The notes below the pieces were generated by a model. The model saw only the letters and a list, made by a program, of their open reading frames with translations, had not been told where the DNA came from and made no database searches. From Bacillota bacterium (GTDB lineage Bacteria; Bacillota; Clostridia; Christensenellales; Aristaeellaceae), in assembly GCA_023443705.1 (NCBI GenBank), contig JAEZTD010000239.1:1-7169 (forward strand): a stretch of DNA of 7,169 nt, given 5' to 3'. Below, one piece after another: positions 6,516 to 7,169 of this stretch. The translations under genes and the position numbers were made by a program. Position 1 is the stretch's first letter. Every line of letters starts with the position of its first letter.

Positions 6516-6701
6516 TCAAAACAAAGGGACGGTAAGTTTCGCGCGCACCTGGAGGCACTGAACCGGCCTCAAGGCACAGCCGGAGCGGACCAAATCCCCC
6601 CGTCGATTTTTCCCTGTATCCCTCGCCCAACGCTCGGGGGACACCGCGCAAGACATGGATGGCCCCTTGACCAGCACCGCTTCTTCTGGTATTCTTTCCA
6701 T
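6516..6701 (-). CDS. Small reading frame of unknown function (doubtful)
   Basis: A 61-residue frame beginning MERIPEEAVLVKGPSMSC and ending in LTVPLF. The reason to list it is a good ribosome binding site, GAAGGAG, eight bases before the ATG. It contains three cysteines, no membrane segment and no motif I recognise; the Arg- and Gly-rich middle looks like out-of-frame sequence. The stop lies three bases before the -35 of the licD promoter. No convincing promoter is seen before it on this strand, and the candidate promoter of the pyruvyl transferase gene lies inside it on the other strand. It may be a real small protein, a gene remnant or chance. Confidence 0.2.
   Translation of the reverse strand: MERIPEEAVLVKGPSMSCAVSPERWARDTGKNRRGDLVRSGCALRPVQCLQVRAKLTVPLF
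6667..6695 (+). promoter_or_regulatory. Candidate promoter for the pyruvyl transferase family gene
   Basis: TTGACC (6667-6672), a 17-bp spacer and TATTCT (6690-6695), with an extended -10 TG one base before the hexamer. The match is five of six and four of six. Transcription would start near 6702, about 100 bases before the ATG at 6805. A weaker pair, TTGCAT (6733) and TATTGC (6755) with 16 bp between, is an alternative. Confidence 0.42.
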
Positions 6702-6720
6702 GGCGACCGCTCCTTCTGGT
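6676..6720. repeat. 15-bp direct repeat, two copies spaced 30 bp, over the candidate promoter
   Basis: ACCGCTTCTTCTGGT (6676-6690) recurs as ACCGCTCCTTCTGGT (6706-6720), with one mismatch. The 30-bp spacing is near three helical turns, so a dimeric regulator could meet both copies on one face. The first copy covers the spacer and the extended -10 of the plus-strand promoter candidate; the second lies just past its expected start. Confidence 0.5.
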
Positions 6721-6792
6721 TTGTCTGACGCGTTGCATTTGCGTCTACGGTGCGTATTGCATGAAAAAGCAACAATGCACAGCCTAATAAAT

Positions 6793-6797
6793 GGAGG
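6793..6797 (+). promoter_or_regulatory. Ribosome binding site of the pyruvyl transferase family gene
   Basis: GGAGG with a seven-base gap to the ATG at 6805, an ideal arrangement that settles the start. Confidence 0.8.
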
Positions 6798-6804
6798 ACA
6801 AAGC

Positions 6805-7169
6805 ATGATTAAGGTAGGCATCGTAACCATATTTGACCGGAAGAATTTCGGCAATCGCCTGCAGTACTACGCAGCGCAGACGGTGCTGCGCCGGATGGGC
6901 ATTTCGTGCAAAACACTGGTGCCCGCAGGGAAATATTACCCCTCGGCCAAAGCGCGGGTGGTCCTGTGGGGCAAGGCGCTCGTATGCAAGGCGCTCGGTT
7001 ATCGCCTTGCCACCAACCATACGAGCCTGTTGAAACGCTACCACGTAGACCATTTTAACCGCTTCATTGATTTCGACCCGGTCGCCTGCAAAAACTATCG
7101 ATTCCCGGAAAGCCTGCGAGATCGGTATGACTGTTTTGTCACCGGCAGCGATCAGGTATGGAACCCATA
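6805..7169 (+). CDS. Polysaccharide pyruvyl transferase family protein (3' end outside the window)
   Basis: The first 121 residues of a protein that runs off the window. The start KVGIVTIFDRKNFGNRLQYYAAQ has the family's typical N-terminal strand followed by N(F/Y)GNxLQ (14-20), and FVTGSDQVWNP (111-121) is the hallmark of the polysaccharide pyruvyl transferase domain (WcaK/CsaB type). Members add pyruvate from phosphoenolpyruvate as a ketal to sugars of cell-wall polymers or exopolysaccharides; many uncharacterised members may have other glycan roles. Full-length members are usually about 350-400 residues, so some two thirds are missing here. It is divergent from licD. Genes of this family often accompany F420-hydrogenase beta-like genes, and one is present at 2455-3480, which supports a shared surface-glycan locus. 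Confidence 0.9.
   Translation, partial: MIKVGIVTIFDRKNFGNRLQYYAAQTVLRRMGISCKTLVPAGKYYPSAKARVVLWGKALVCKALGYRLATNHTSLLKRYHVDHFNRFIDFDPVACKNYRFPESLRDRYDCFVTGSDQVWNP

Noticed and set aside
6791..6808. Five-codon frame ATGGAGGACAAAGCATGA overlapping the pyruvyl transferase start
   Set aside because: Its ATG sits directly on the GGAGG ribosome binding site of the real gene and has no site of its own, so it is most likely chance.
1..7169. CRISPR arrays, insertion sequences, rRNA or complete tRNA genes, toxin-antitoxin or phage-defence genes
   Set aside because: No spaced repeat array, transposase motif, cloverleaf or defence-protein motif was seen on either strand.

Overview
The window looks like part of a Gram-positive chromosome, most likely a GC-rich member of the Clostridia. 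The grounds are strong GGAGG-type ribosome binding sites, two promoters that match the vegetative sigma factor consensus at both hexamers, a transglutaminase-like membrane protein of the Firmicutes type, and a TagD-like cytidylyltransferase. No gene fixes the genus, so the placement is an inference.

Layout. Positions 5-2299 (+) encode a large membrane protein with an extracytoplasmic transglutaminase-like domain. It is very GC-rich, with G or C at most third codon positions, and its real start may lie before the window. Two strong inverted repeats (2308-2336 and 2351-2389) separate it from a convergent block of surface-glycan genes that is visibly poorer in GC. On the minus strand, in transcription order, these are a LicD-family phosphotransferase (6298-5465), a TagD-like cytidylyltransferase (5193-4756), a family 2 glycosyltransferase (4759-3692, overlapping the previous gene by ATGA), and an F420-hydrogenase beta-subunit-like flavo/iron-sulfur protein without the usual N-terminal ferredoxin domain (3480-2455). 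A polysaccharide pyruvyl transferase family gene starts at 6805 on the plus strand and runs off the window end.

Control. The licD gene and the tagD-glycosyltransferase pair each have a promoter with perfect TTGACA and TATAAT hexamers (spacers 18 and 17 bp) and a long untranslated leader. The licD leader starts almost at once with two adjacent strong stem-loops (6466-6364), a possible cis-acting RNA. The 506-bp divergent region 6299-6804 also holds a possible promoter for the pyruvyl transferase gene, a 15-bp near-perfect direct repeat spaced 30 bp, and one small reading frame of doubtful status.

Working model (inference). The TagD-like enzyme makes a CDP-activated alcohol such as CDP-glycerol. 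The LicD protein, whose fold family includes enzymes using CDP-choline and CDP-ribitol, transfers the phospho-alcohol to a glycan. The glycosyltransferase builds the glycan, and the F420-like and pyruvyl-transferase-like proteins modify it further. No TagB/TagF-type polymerase is visible, so LicD is the only candidate acceptor-side enzyme for the CDP-alcohol in this window.
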